Shown: positions 1 to 5,469 of the stretch, in pieces | Layout: every line of letters starts with the position of its first letter | Position numbering within the stretch: the stretch's first letter is position 1 | Origin: DATAMF01 sp036260665 | Lineage (GTDB): Bacteria > Chloroflexota > Anaerolineae > Aggregatilineales > Aggregatilineaceae | Reading direction: 5' to 3' | Length of the DNA: 6,552 nt | Assembly: GCA_036260665.1 (NCBI GenBank) | Contig: DATAMF010000242.1 | Location: forward strand, 1 to 6,552 | Position numbers and translations under genes: made by a program | The notes under the pieces: generated by a model | The model's database searches: none | Told to the model about the DNA's origin: nothing | Seen by the model: only the letters and a program-made list of their open reading frames with translations

Positions 1-489
1 CGCTGGTTGGATGAACAACGCCAGGCGGGTAAGTTGGCGCTGCCAGCGGGTACACCGGGGAATTATGTGCTGCGTCTGCCCACCGAAGCCGAGTGGGAAA
101 AAGCCGCCCATTACCCGGATGGACGTCAATTTCCCTGGGGAAATGAGTATATAACGGGGTCTGCCAATGTCGATGAGGTTCGCAGCGAGATCGGTCCCAA
201 CAATTTACAGCGGACAACCGCCGTCGGCATCTACCCGCAGGGCGCGAACCCGGCAACCGGGGCGTTTGATGTCAGCGGCAATGTCTGGGAGTGGTGTTTG
301 TCCCGGTGGAATGCTAACTACCGTTTTCCAGAAGAAAATGATCCGGATGGCGATGCCGCGCGGGTGCTGCGCGGGGGGGCGTGGTACGACGACATACACT
401 ACGCCCGCTGTGCGTCCCGCGTCGGGGACGGCCCGCTCTACAGGCTCAACGTTAGGGGTTTCCGGTTGGTGTGTGCGTGCCCTCTTTAG
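1..489 (+). CDS. SUMF1/FGE-sulfatase-fold protein, C-terminal part (possible DGR target)
   Basis: The reading frame is open from the left edge (first codons CGC TGG) to TAG at 487-489, so the start lies outside the window; the TTG at 7 is only an internal codon. About 162 residues remain. They show the family signatures in order: LRLPTEAEWEKAA, FPWGNE, GNVWEW, RVLRGGAW and the terminal GFRLVCA. This is the C-terminal half of the formylglycine-generating-enzyme (SUMF1) domain, a C-type-lectin-like fold. In true FGEs two copper-binding cysteines follow RGGS(F/W). Here the equivalent positions appear to be Asp and Ala (RGGAWYDDIHYAR), so formylglycine synthesis is unlikely. Binding or display proteins and other non-FGE members share this fold. 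The last 35 codons alternate adenine-free invariant codons with NNC-type codons, as in DGR variable regions. It converges on the next gene with only 24 nt between stops and no obvious terminator. The fold is secure; the function is not. Confidence 0.9.
   Translation, partial: RWLDEQRQAGKLALPAGTPGNYVLRLPTEAEWEKAAHYPDGRQFPWGNEYITGSANVDEVRSEIGPNNLQRTTAVGIYPQGANPATGAFDVSGNVWEWCLSRWNANYRFPEENDPDGDAARVLRGGAWYDDIHYARCASRVGDGPLYRLNVRGFRLVCACPL
379..489 (+). other. Candidate DGR variable region (VR) at the 3' end of the FGE-fold gene
   Basis: Codons at 385-402 read TAC GAC GAC ATA CAC TAC, and those at 421-453 read GTC GGG GAC GGC CCG CTC TAC AGG CTC AAC GTT. Between them lies an adenine-free block at 403-420 (A R C A S R). 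Nearly every codon outside the invariant block can be derived from AAC, AAT, AGG or a similar A-containing template codon by changing only adenines. That is the known outcome of DGR mutagenic homing, and these surface positions of a C-lectin fold followed by GFR(L/V)V are the usual DGR targets. No template repeat or reverse transcriptase is visible here, so this rests on codon pattern and fold only. Confidence 0.5.
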
Positions 490-513
490 CTCTGGCCTGT
501 CGCGGGCGCGATC

Positions 514-1359
514 TTACACCCGCTCGAATTGTTTGTCCTGGAGCGTTTCGTACAGCATTTGCAGATTGGCGCGGTGCAGCTCTTGCACCAACCCATTGAG
601 CGGAATCCGGCTTTTGCCGCAGCTCTCAATATCGAGCAGATCAAGCGTGCTCGGCGGTTGGTTCTGGGTGACAATTTTTTCGACATGGCGGCGAATGGTG
701 TCCAGGTAGTCCAGATCGTGTTGAATCCGCTCCTCGATCTCACCCCGCAGCACCACCTCGCCGTGCCCCTGCACCACGTTTTCATAACCGCCGTTGCGCA
801 GGGCATTCAGCGACTGGATAAAATCCTCGTAGCTGCCATCTAAAAACGAGGGCACCGGCATCAGCGTATCGGCGGCGAACAGCACGCGATCTTCTTGCAC
901 CAGGCACACAATTGAATCGGGGCTGTGGCCGGGCGAATGCCGCAGTTCGACCGTTTTATTCCCCAGGTGAATGCTCATCGTCCCGGTTTCAAAAACCAGT
1001 GTCGGCAGCACAATTTCCACATCACGCAGTTCGGGTGTGTTTTGTTTCGCCAGTTCCAGCCCTTCACGACCTTTGGTGGCTAATAATTCGTGACAGCGCA
1101 GATGGCCCACCACCTGGGCGTTGGGGAAAAAACAAGTGCCATAGGTGTGATCGGCGTGGTAGTGCGTGTTGATCACATAGCGGACAGGGCAACTCAGTCG
1201 ATTTTCCAAAAAGGATTTGATGGCACGGGTTTCTTCAGGGAACACCAGGGTATCGATCAGAATCGCGCCTTCGGACGTGATAACGGCTCCGGCGGTAACC
1301 TGGGCATAGAGGTCACTTGTAAACACATAAATATCATCGGCGACACGTTCCCGCTGCAT
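514..1359 (-). CDS. MBL-fold metallo-hydrolase
   Basis: A metallo-beta-lactamase-fold hydrolase of about 281 residues. All metal-ligand motifs are present (numbered from the Met at 1374): H71-x-H73-x-D75-H76 in NTHYHADHTYG, H150 in HSPGHS, D169 in FAADT and H204 in VQGHGE. It should therefore bind two metals, probably zinc, and be active. No signal peptide or membrane segment is seen, so it is probably cytoplasmic. The overall style is of general thiolesterase/lactonase/cyclase-like MBL proteins; the substrate cannot be read from the sequence. Two in-frame ATGs exist. The one at 1374 has no Shine-Dalgarno site, whereas the one at 1359 has AGGGA at 1365-1369 with 5-nt spacing, so I prefer 1359. 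The C-terminal 60 residues are mostly helical and polar. The gene has its own promoter just upstream and converges on the FGE-fold gene. Confidence 0.93.
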   Translation of the reverse strand: MQRERVADDIYVFTSDLYAQVTAGAVITSEGAILIDTLVFPEETRAIKSFLENRLSCPVRYVINTHYHADHTYGTCFFPNAQVVGHLRCHELLATKGREGLELAKQNTPELRDVEIVLPTLVFETGTMSIHLGNKTVELRHSPGHSPDSIVCLVQEDRVLFAADTLMPVPSFLDGSYEDFIQSLNALRNGGYENVVQGHGEVVLRGEIEERIQHDLDYLDTIRRHVEKIVTQNQPPSTLDLLDIESCGKSRIPLNGLVQELHRANLQMLYETLQDKQFERV

Positions 1360-1397
1360 AGGTTTCCCTGACATGGTTGGACGGACAGACCGGCGAA

Positions 1398-1426
1398 AGT
1401 ATAGCGGTTTGATGAGGCGGAATCAA
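1398..1426 (-). promoter_or_regulatory. Sigma-70-type promoter of the MBL hydrolase gene
   Basis: On the minus strand TTGATT (1426-1421) and TATACT (1403-1398) are separated by exactly 17 nt. The predicted transcript start is near 1391, giving a leader of about 30 nt to the ATG at 1359. It sits directly downstream of the ncRNA terminator on the same strand, so the hydrolase is probably transcribed independently of the RNA. Confidence 0.7.
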
Positions 1427-1445
1427 GATAGTTTAGACCATTGTA

Positions 1446-1484
1446 CTAAATGAAAATGCCCTGGTCCGATTAGACCAGAGCATT
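1446..1484 (-). terminator. Intrinsic terminator of the small RNA
   Basis: On the minus strand AATGCTCTGGTC (1484-1473) pairs over 12 bp with GACCAGGGCATT (1466-1455), including one T-G pair, around the loop TAATCG. It is followed by the T-rich stretch TTTTCATTT. On the plus strand the same stem has a C/A mismatch and no T-tract, so it works for minus-strand transcription only. Confidence 0.8.
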
Positions 1485-1662
1485 CGATAAGACCTCCCGC
1501 CATGCCGTGTGCCGCGACGTTTTGAACCTGCTTTCGCAGGGGGGACATCTACCTGCCACGCCCGCTTTGGAACGAGTCCTAATGCGTTTGTGTTGCAGAG
1601 AGTGATGCCCAACGGTTGGGTGTTGGCTCAAAACCGGGTGCGGATCACGCGCACGGCAGGAT
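1447..1662 (-). ncRNA. Structured small RNA, about 215 nt, 6S RNA-like (identity unproven)
   Basis: The unit is bounded by a strong promoter (1669-1696) and an intrinsic terminator (1455-1484), both on the minus strand. The RNA folds as a long rod. The 5' end (1661-1651, UCCUGCCGUGC) pairs over 11 bp with 1505-1495 (GCAUGGCGGGA). Next come 1649-1646 with 1509-1506, 1643-1640 with 1515-1512, and 1634-1625 (GUUUUGAGCC) with 1528-1519. Further in, 1610-1604 can pair with 1549-1543. A perfect CCUGC-GAAA-GCAGG hairpin (1540-1527) sits on the 3' side. Several G-U pairs and the GNRA loop exist only on the minus strand, which fixes the orientation. A rod with an internal bubble carrying a small 3'-side hairpin, at this size and with a single strong promoter, suggests 6S RNA. 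I see no tmRNA, SRP or RNase P signature. It could also be a novel RNA. A 66-codon ORF here begins upstream of the predicted transcript start and is rejected. Confidence 0.7.
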
Positions 1663-1668
1663 ATGTTC

Positions 1669-1696
1669 ATTATACATAGATTGCCGGGGCTGTAAA
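1669..1696 (-). promoter_or_regulatory. Promoter of the small RNA
   Basis: On the minus strand TTTACA (1696-1691) and a perfect TATAAT (1674-1669) are separated by 16 nt. The predicted start is an A near 1662, which is exactly where the 5' closing stem of the RNA begins. Runs of A and T immediately upstream (1697-1735 on the plus strand) resemble an UP element and would suit a highly expressed stable RNA. Confidence 0.8.
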
Positions 1697-1699
1697 GTG

Positions 1700-1722
1700 A
1701 AAAAGTGTATAAAAAAGTGTAT
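1700..1722. repeat. Two tandem copies of AAAAAGTGTAT in an AT-rich divergent promoter block
   Basis: AAAAAGTGTAT occurs at 1700-1710 and again at 1712-1722, a 12-nt period that is close to one and a fifth helical turns. The copies lie between the small-RNA promoter and the transporter promoter, in the most AT-rich stretch of the window. They could be UP-element A-tracts or a repeated binding site. No gene lies between 1670 and 1815. Confidence 0.5.
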
Positions 1723-1772
1723 TTAAAAATAAATAGGTTAACTGGTTGATTACACAGTAGCCACTTGGTCTA

Positions 1773-1781
1773 TGTTATAAT
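1773..1781 (+). promoter_or_regulatory. Extended -10 promoter of the formate/nitrite transporter gene
   Basis: TGTTATAAT matches the extended -10 form TGnTATAAT perfectly. No good -35 hexamer lies 17 nt upstream (CACAGT at 1753-1758), which fits extended -10 dependence or an activator. A transcript start near 1788 would exclude any translation start before that point. Confidence 0.65.
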
Positions 1782-1815
1782 AAGACCCTTTGGAAAATAC
1801 TTGGGTGGGAGAAAA

Positions 1816-2664
1816 ATGTTAAATCCGGATGCTTTATTACCCCCCGAAATGGCGCAAAAAGCGGAAAAGGTCGGGGCCAGCAAAGCGGCGATGGATGCCG
1901 TCCCGATGTTTTTTCTGGCGGTGTTGGCGGGTGCCTTTATCGCGCTAGGGGCGCTCTTTGCCACCGTTGTTACGGCGGGAGCCAGCGGTATGCTGCCTTA
2001 TGGGGTGACGCGTCTGCTGGCGGGCGTGGCTTTCAGTCTCGGCCTGATTCTGGTGGTGGTGGGTGGAGCCGAACTCTTTACGGGAAACACGATGATTGCG
2101 CTGGCCTGGGCCGGGGGCAAAGTCCGTTGGACCGCGCTGCTGCGCAACTGGATCATCGTTTATACGGGCAATTTTGTCGGGGCGTTGGGAACAGCTTTGC
2201 TCGTCTTTTTGGGCAAACAGTACACATTTGGCGCGGGCGCAGTCGGGAAGGGCGCACTGAGCACGGCTGCTCTCAAATGTGATCTGGACTTTGTACAGGC
2301 TGTCGCGCTCGGTATTCTATGTAACGGTTTGGTCTGTCTGGCTGTCTGGCTCACCTACAGCGCCCGCAGCACCACCGACAAAATTATGTCGATCATTTTT
2401 CCGGTCAGCGCGTTTGTGGCGGCGGGCTTTGAGCACAGCATCGCCAATATGTACTTCATCCCGATGGGCCTGTTCATTAAAAATTTTGACTCGTCGTGGG
2501 CCAAACACACAGAGGTGAATCTCACCGCGCTCAACTGGGAAAACTTTCTGCTCAAGAATCTGCTGCCTGTGACGATTGGTAATATCATCGGTGGGGCGGT
2601 GCTGGTCGCGCTGATGTACTGGTTCATTTATATGCGTAGTTTGCCCGAAAAACCCGACCGTTGA
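1816..2664 (+). CDS. Formate/nitrite transporter (FNT family, FocA/NirC-like)
   Basis: An inner-membrane pentameric anion channel of 282 residues, the usual FNT length (270-290). Six hydrophobic segments alternate with short loops. Family marks are visible: GGAELFTGN near residues 84-91 (the omega-loop threonine is T89), KCDLDF with the conserved lysine near 154, GILCNG near 166-171, and GFEHSIANMYFIP with the pore histidine at H207. They correspond to T91, K156 and H209 of E. coli FocA. The export/import substrate (formate, nitrite or hydrosulfide) cannot be decided, because no metabolic partner gene is adjacent. The ATG at 1816 has GGGAG at 1807-1811 with 4-nt spacing and lies downstream of the predicted transcript start. 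A TTG start at 1765 would fall before that start and is rejected. Its stop codon is part of the -35 box of the next promoter, and it has no terminator of its own. Confidence 0.95.
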   Translation: MLNPDALLPPEMAQKAEKVGASKAAMDAVPMFFLAVLAGAFIALGALFATVVTAGASGMLPYGVTRLLAGVAFSLGLILVVVGGAELFTGNTMIALAWAGGKVRWTALLRNWIIVYTGNFVGALGTALLVFLGKQYTFGAGAVGKGALSTAALKCDLDFVQAVALGILCNGLVCLAVWLTYSARSTTDKIMSIIFPVSAFVAAGFEHSIANMYFIPMGLFIKNFDSSWAKHTEVNLTALNWENFLLKNLLPVTIGNIIGGAVLVALMYWFIYMRSLPEKPDR

Positions 2665-2689
2665 CAAGCAGCGGACAGACCGTTATACT
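2661..2689 (+). promoter_or_regulatory. Consensus promoter for the mutS2 leader
   Basis: TTGACA (2661-2666, perfect -35) and TATACT (2684-2689) are spaced by exactly 17 nt, with a predicted start near 2696. The -35 box includes the TGA stop of the transporter gene. It is the best-scoring plus-strand promoter by eye in this window and feeds directly into the leader and its terminator. Confidence 0.8.
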
Positions 2690-2736
2690 CTTCGCGGTTT
2701 CGTCAGCTATTTATAGTCGCAGAAAGGAGGCGTTCC

Positions 2737-2820
2737 GTGGGTCGTGTCATTCCGGTTATACCAATGTCTTATTCACGCTCATGGTGTCGCTCTACTGTTT
2801 CTGCGCCTGCCTGGGTTTAG
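2737..2820 (+). CDS. Putative 27-residue leader peptide of the mutS2 attenuator
   Basis: A GTG start at 2737 is preceded by a perfect AGGAGG (2725-2730) with 6-nt spacing, the strongest ribosome site in the window. The frame runs 27 codons to TAG at 2818-2820. The peptide begins MGRVIPVIPM and ends SAPAWV; it contains two Trp, one Cys, five Ser and three Arg, with no run of a single amino acid. Classical amino-acid attenuation is therefore unlikely. Translation could instead be sensed by general ribosome progress or by a nascent-chain stall. Codons 12-17 encode the antiterminator strand, and the start codon lies in the segment that could pair with it. An in-frame ATG at 2764 lacks a ribosome site. 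I do not recognise the peptide. The 5' part of the ribosome site could be paired in the CGCAGAAA stem. Confidence 0.55.
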   Translation: MGRVIPVIPMSYSRSWCRSTVSAPAWV

Positions 2821-2843
2821 GCTGTTTGCGCTGTGCATCTGAC

Positions 2844-2883
2844 GCCGTGAGTGTGAATCTTCAACTCACGGCTTTTTTGTTTT
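2844..2883 (+). terminator. Intrinsic terminator in front of mutS2 (attenuator terminator)
   Basis: GCCGTGAGT (2844-2852) pairs perfectly over 9 bp with ACTCACGGC (2864-2872). Inner TGA/TCA pairs past a bulged G are possible. It is followed by TTTTTTGTTTT. It would end both the leader transcript and read-through from the transporter gene. Confidence 0.9.
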
Positions 2884-2914
2884 CTGCGATATTCTGACGA
2901 TGAAGAGGAACACA

Positions 2915-5317
2915 ATGAATGACAAATCGGCGCACATCTTAGAACTGCCGAAAATTCTGGAACAACTCGCGCACTATGCTGCGTTTTCCGCCAGTGCGGA
3001 ATTAGCTTTGAATCTGACTCCGACTAGCTACCTGGATGAGGCGCAGGACCGCCAGCGCGAAACGAACGAAGCGCGCGCCCTGCTGGACACCCACGATCAT
3101 CTGACGGTTGGTGGCGCACGCGATGTGCGCGGTGATGCGTTGGCGGCAGCGCGTGGTATTGCCCTGGAGCCACAAATTCTGCTCGATATTCGGGCGACAC
3201 TGCGTCAGGCAACGACCCTCCGCCGGATGTTGGGGCGGCTGCATAGCCAGTTCCCAACTCTGGCCGGGATTGCCGAGCGGTTGGAAGAATGCACCTCGCT
3301 CCAGCACGAGATCAGCCGTGTATTGGACGACAGCGGGATCATTCTCGACTCCGCGAGTCCCAAGCTGGCAACACTGCGCCGCGAAATGCGCATTGCGTTT
3401 GATCGTCTGCAAAGCAAGCTGAATAACATTGTTCACAACCCGAATAACGGCCCCTATCTTCAAGACACCCTGATCACGCAGCGGCATGGGCGCTATGTCA
3501 TCCCTCTGCGTGCGGAGTTCAAGGGGCGTATTCCGGGCATTGTGCATGATCAAAGTTCGAGCGGTGCGACCCTGTTTATCGAGCCGCTGTCCACGGTGGA
3601 ATTGAACAACACGTGGCGCGAACTGGAACTTGAAGAAGAAAATGAAGTCCGCCGGATTCTGCGTGAACTGTGCGATCTGGTGGGGCAGGAATCGAAATAC
3701 ATCGTCCATACGGTAGAAACGCTGGCGATCCTGGACTTGGCCTTTACGAAAGCGAAATATGCCGATGCATTGAAAGCCAATCCGGTGGAACTGGTCAGTT
3801 TCCAGCCCGCCCCACACCCGCATCCTGGCAGCGTGGTCTGCCTGATCCAGGCGCGGCATCCCTTGTTAGATCAGAAAAAAGTCGTGCCGATTGATCTGGA
3901 AATGGATGGCGATACCTATTCGCTAGTCATCACCGGACCCAACACGGGCGGTAAAACTGTCGCCCTGAAAACGGTGGGGCTGATGGTCTTGATGGCGCAG
4001 TGTGGGCTGCATCTGCCCTGCCATCCCGGATCCAAATTGTCGGTGTTCCAGGAAGTTTTTGCCGATATTGGCGACGAGCAGAGCATTGAGCAGTCGCTCT
4101 CAACCTTCTCGTCGCACATGAAAAACATCATCGACATTCTGGAACAGGCCGATGAGCGCTCGCTCGTGATTCTGGATGAACTCGGCGCGGGTACCGATCC
4201 GGCTGAAGGATCAGCATTGGCCCGCTCACTGATGGATGATCTGGTCGATGCCGGAATCACCACGATGGTTACGACGCATCATCCTGAGCTGAAAATCTAT
4301 GGCCACGAGAAAAAGGGCGTGCGCAATGCCAGCATGGAATTCAACCTGGAAACCCTCGCGCCCACCTATCGTCTGATCGTCGGTCTGCCGGGGCGCTCGA
4401 ATGCGCTGGCAATTGCCGAACGGCTTGGCCTGCCAGAACGGATCATTACCCGTGCGCGCGGCATGGTCACGACGGAAGACCTGATCGCGGATGATTTGCT
4501 CGAAGAAATCCACAAAACACGCGATGATGTCCGGCGCACCAACGAAGCGGCGCGCCGCTCACTGATGGAAAGCGAAAAACTGCGCGAGGAACTGCGCCAG
4601 CGGCTGGAAAATGTGGATGAGGAACGCCGCCAACTGATGGCTGAAGCGCGCCACGAAGCGGAACAGGAACTCGAAGCGCTGCGGGCTGAACTGCGCCGCA
4701 TTCGCAAACAGTTGAATGCCGCGGGACAGCCGCTCGAAGTCATCAAACAGATCGAGCAGTCGCTTGGCGAACTTGAAGACGATCTGCTCCCGCTGCCGAT
4801 CCCCGCAACGGAACTGCCGGGCGATGAAGCGCCCCGCTGGCGGGTGGGTGATCTCGCGTGGGTAACATCACTCAACGCCGAAGGACAGATTACCGAACTG
4901 GTAGGCGACGAAGCCGAAGTGATGGTCGGACGGCTGCGGTTGCGCGCCAAACTGGACGAACTCGAACCCCGTTCACGCGGCGAGAGCAAACGCGCCCTGA
5001 AAATATCAGCGCGGGCGGCGCGTGTCTATGGCAGTGAACAGCCCGTTATCACGCGGCCTGCCTCGCCCGGTCTGGAACTCGATCTGCGCGGTCAGAAGGT
5101 TGAAGACGCTGTGCCTAACATGGAAGACTACCTGGACGCCGCATATATGGCGGGACTGCCCTTCGTGCGCATCATTCATGGCAAAGGGACGGGCGCGCTG
5201 CGTAAAGCCATCCGCGAACGCCTGCACGGTCATCCCCTTGTCAAACGTTATGAGCGCGGGGAGGAAAAAGAGGGCGGCGACGGCGTGACGGTTGTCACGA
5301 TTGTCGCTGGCTCCTAG
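2915..5317 (+). CDS. mutS2: MutS2 ATPase with Smr domain (ribosome-collision/DNA-processing factor)
   Basis: An 800-residue MutS2, close to the family's usual 780-790. From the ATG at 2915, the core/lever region fills about 1-330 and includes HDQSSSGATLFIEP at 211-224. The ABC ATPase follows, with Walker A GPNTGGKT at 341-348, signature STFSSH at 396-401, Walker B LVILDELGAGTDP at 417-429 and H-loop TTHHPE at 453-458. A charged coiled coil spans about 520-625 and a KOW-like beta segment 640-685. The C-terminal Smr domain covers 720-798, with LDLRG at 722-726 and HGKGTGALR from H755. Nothing key is missing. MutS2 proteins lack the mismatch-recognition domain of MutS. In B. subtilis the protein splits collided ribosomes (also called RqcU), while nuclease and anti-recombination roles are described in other species. 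The ATG at 2900 has no ribosome site, whereas 2915 has AAGAGGA at 2903-2909 with 5-nt spacing. Expression probably passes through the upstream attenuator-like leader. Confidence 0.97.
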   Translation: MNDKSAHILELPKILEQLAHYAAFSASAELALNLTPTSYLDEAQDRQRETNEARALLDTHDHLTVGGARDVRGDALAAARGIALEPQILLDIRATLRQATTLRRMLGRLHSQFPTLAGIAERLEECTSLQHEISRVLDDSGIILDSASPKLATLRREMRIAFDRLQSKLNNIVHNPNNGPYLQDTLITQRHGRYVIPLRAEFKGRIPGIVHDQSSSGATLFIEPLSTVELNNTWRELELEEENEVRRILRELCDLVGQESKYIVHTVETLAILDLAFTKAKYADALKANPVELVSFQPAPHPHPGSVVCLIQARHPLLDQKKVVPIDLEMDGDTYSLVITGPNTGGKTVALKTVGLMVLMAQCGLHLPCHPGSKLSVFQEVFADIGDEQSIEQSLSTFSSHMKNIIDILEQADERSLVILDELGAGTDPAEGSALARSLMDDLVDAGITTMVTTHHPELKIYGHEKKGVRNASMEFNLETLAPTYRLIVGLPGRSNALAIAERLGLPERIITRARGMVTTEDLIADDLLEEIHKTRDDVRRTNEAARRSLMESEKLREELRQRLENVDEERRQLMAEARHEAEQELEALRAELRRIRKQLNAAGQPLEVIKQIEQSLGELEDDLLPLPIPATELPGDEAPRWRVGDLAWVTSLNAEGQITELVGDEAEVMVGRLRLRAKLDELEPRSRGESKRALKISARAARVYGSEQPVITRPASPGLELDLRGQKVEDAVPNMEDYLDAAYMAGLPFVRIIHGKGTGALRKAIRERLHGHPLVKRYERGEEKEGGDGVTVVTIVAGS

Positions 5318-5341
5318 CCACAACAAGCAATCCTATCGATG

Positions 5342-5372
5342 AGGGCACCATGCGGTGCCCTTGTTTGTTTTT
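5342..5372 (+). terminator. Intrinsic terminator of mutS2
   Basis: AGGGCACC (5342-5349) pairs over 8 bp with GGTGCCCT (5354-5361) around the loop ATGC, followed by TGTTTGTTTTT. It lies 24 nt after the mutS2 stop and isolates it from the next gene. Confidence 0.9.
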
Positions 5373-5406
5373 CAAACCCATCCATTGTGAATTTTTCATA
5401 AATTTT

Positions 5407-5418
5407 TTATCGTGATAA
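5407..5418. promoter_or_regulatory. Operator-like palindrome TTATCGTGATAA over the -35 region
   Basis: TTATC-GT-GATAA is an inverted repeat with 5-nt arms and a 2-nt spacer. It covers the place where the -35 box of the downstream promoter should be (5410-5415). That position and symmetry suit a repressor or activator site. No regulator is identified. Confidence 0.4.
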
Positions 5419-5429
5419 GGTTAAGATTG

Positions 5430-5438
5430 TGTTATACT
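5430..5438 (+). promoter_or_regulatory. Extended -10 promoter of the secreted SH3-like protein gene
   Basis: TGTTATACT matches TGnTATAMT. The -35 candidate TCGTGA at 5410-5415 is weak, with 17-nt spacing. The predicted start is near 5445, leaving a leader of about 45 nt. This rules out a GTG start at 5412 in the same frame. Confidence 0.6.
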
Positions 5439-5469
5439 GATCATGCTTACTGGCAAACTTTTACAAACA

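Larger units (their letters stand above)
2696..2886 (+). promoter_or_regulatory. Candidate transcription attenuator / leader RNA upstream of mutS2
   Basis: A leader of about 190 nt runs from the promoter at 2661 to a strong terminator. Segment 2771-2785 (ATTCACGCTCATGGT) can form 15 uninterrupted pairs, three of them G-U, with 2844-2858, which is the 5' arm plus inner part of the terminator. The two structures exclude each other, so it fits an antiterminator. A weaker third element (2736-2742, CGTGGGT, covering the GTG start of the leader ORF) can pair over 7 bp with 2771-2777 and would act as anti-antiterminator. Other pairings are 2701-2706 with 2839-2844 (CGTCAG/CTGACG) and 2718-2725 with 2798-2805 (CGCAGAAA/TTTCTGCG), the latter touching the ribosome site. 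Only 31 nt separate the T-tract from the mutS2 ATG and no convincing promoter lies there, so mutS2 probably depends on read-through. The alternative is a free-standing small RNA. Confidence 0.55.

Noticed and set aside
490..513. Possible terminator between the convergent FGE-fold and hydrolase genes
   Set aside because: The GC-rich stretch CGCGGGCGCG has no adequate loop and no T-tract on either strand.
167..709. 180-codon plus-strand ORF spanning the two convergent genes at the left
   Set aside because: It overlaps conserved FGE-fold codons in another frame and runs antisense into the hydrolase gene, with low-complexity Ser/Arg composition.
1470..1670. 66-codon minus-strand ORF in the small-RNA region
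   Set aside because: Its ATG (1670-1668) lies in the promoter -10 region, upstream of the predicted transcript start. It has no ribosome site and it runs into the terminator stem; the region is better explained as structured RNA.
1746..1750. FNR-like half site TTGAT upstream of the formate/nitrite transporter
   Set aside because: The second half (ATCAA at 4-nt spacing) is absent, so anaerobic FNR control cannot be claimed.
1382..2682. 11-nt sequence CGGACAGACCG repeated at 1382-1392 and 2672-2682, each next to a promoter
   Set aside because: Several exact 11-mers are expected to recur by chance in 6.5 kb, and the two copies lie at different positions relative to their promoters.
2661..2897. 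78-codon plus-strand ORF between the transporter gene and mutS2
   Set aside because: Its TTG start is the -35 box, it has no ribosome site and it reads through the terminator hairpin and T-tract.
3002..3859. 285-codon minus-strand ORF inside mutS2
   Set aside because: It lies opposite clearly conserved MutS2 sequence and has no family signature; such long antisense frames are common in GC-rich genes.
4366..4989. 207-codon minus-strand ORF rich in Ser and Arg
   Set aside because: It is the antisense of the charged coiled-coil part of mutS2; the Ser/Arg bias is a by-product of Glu/Ala/Arg codons on the other strand.
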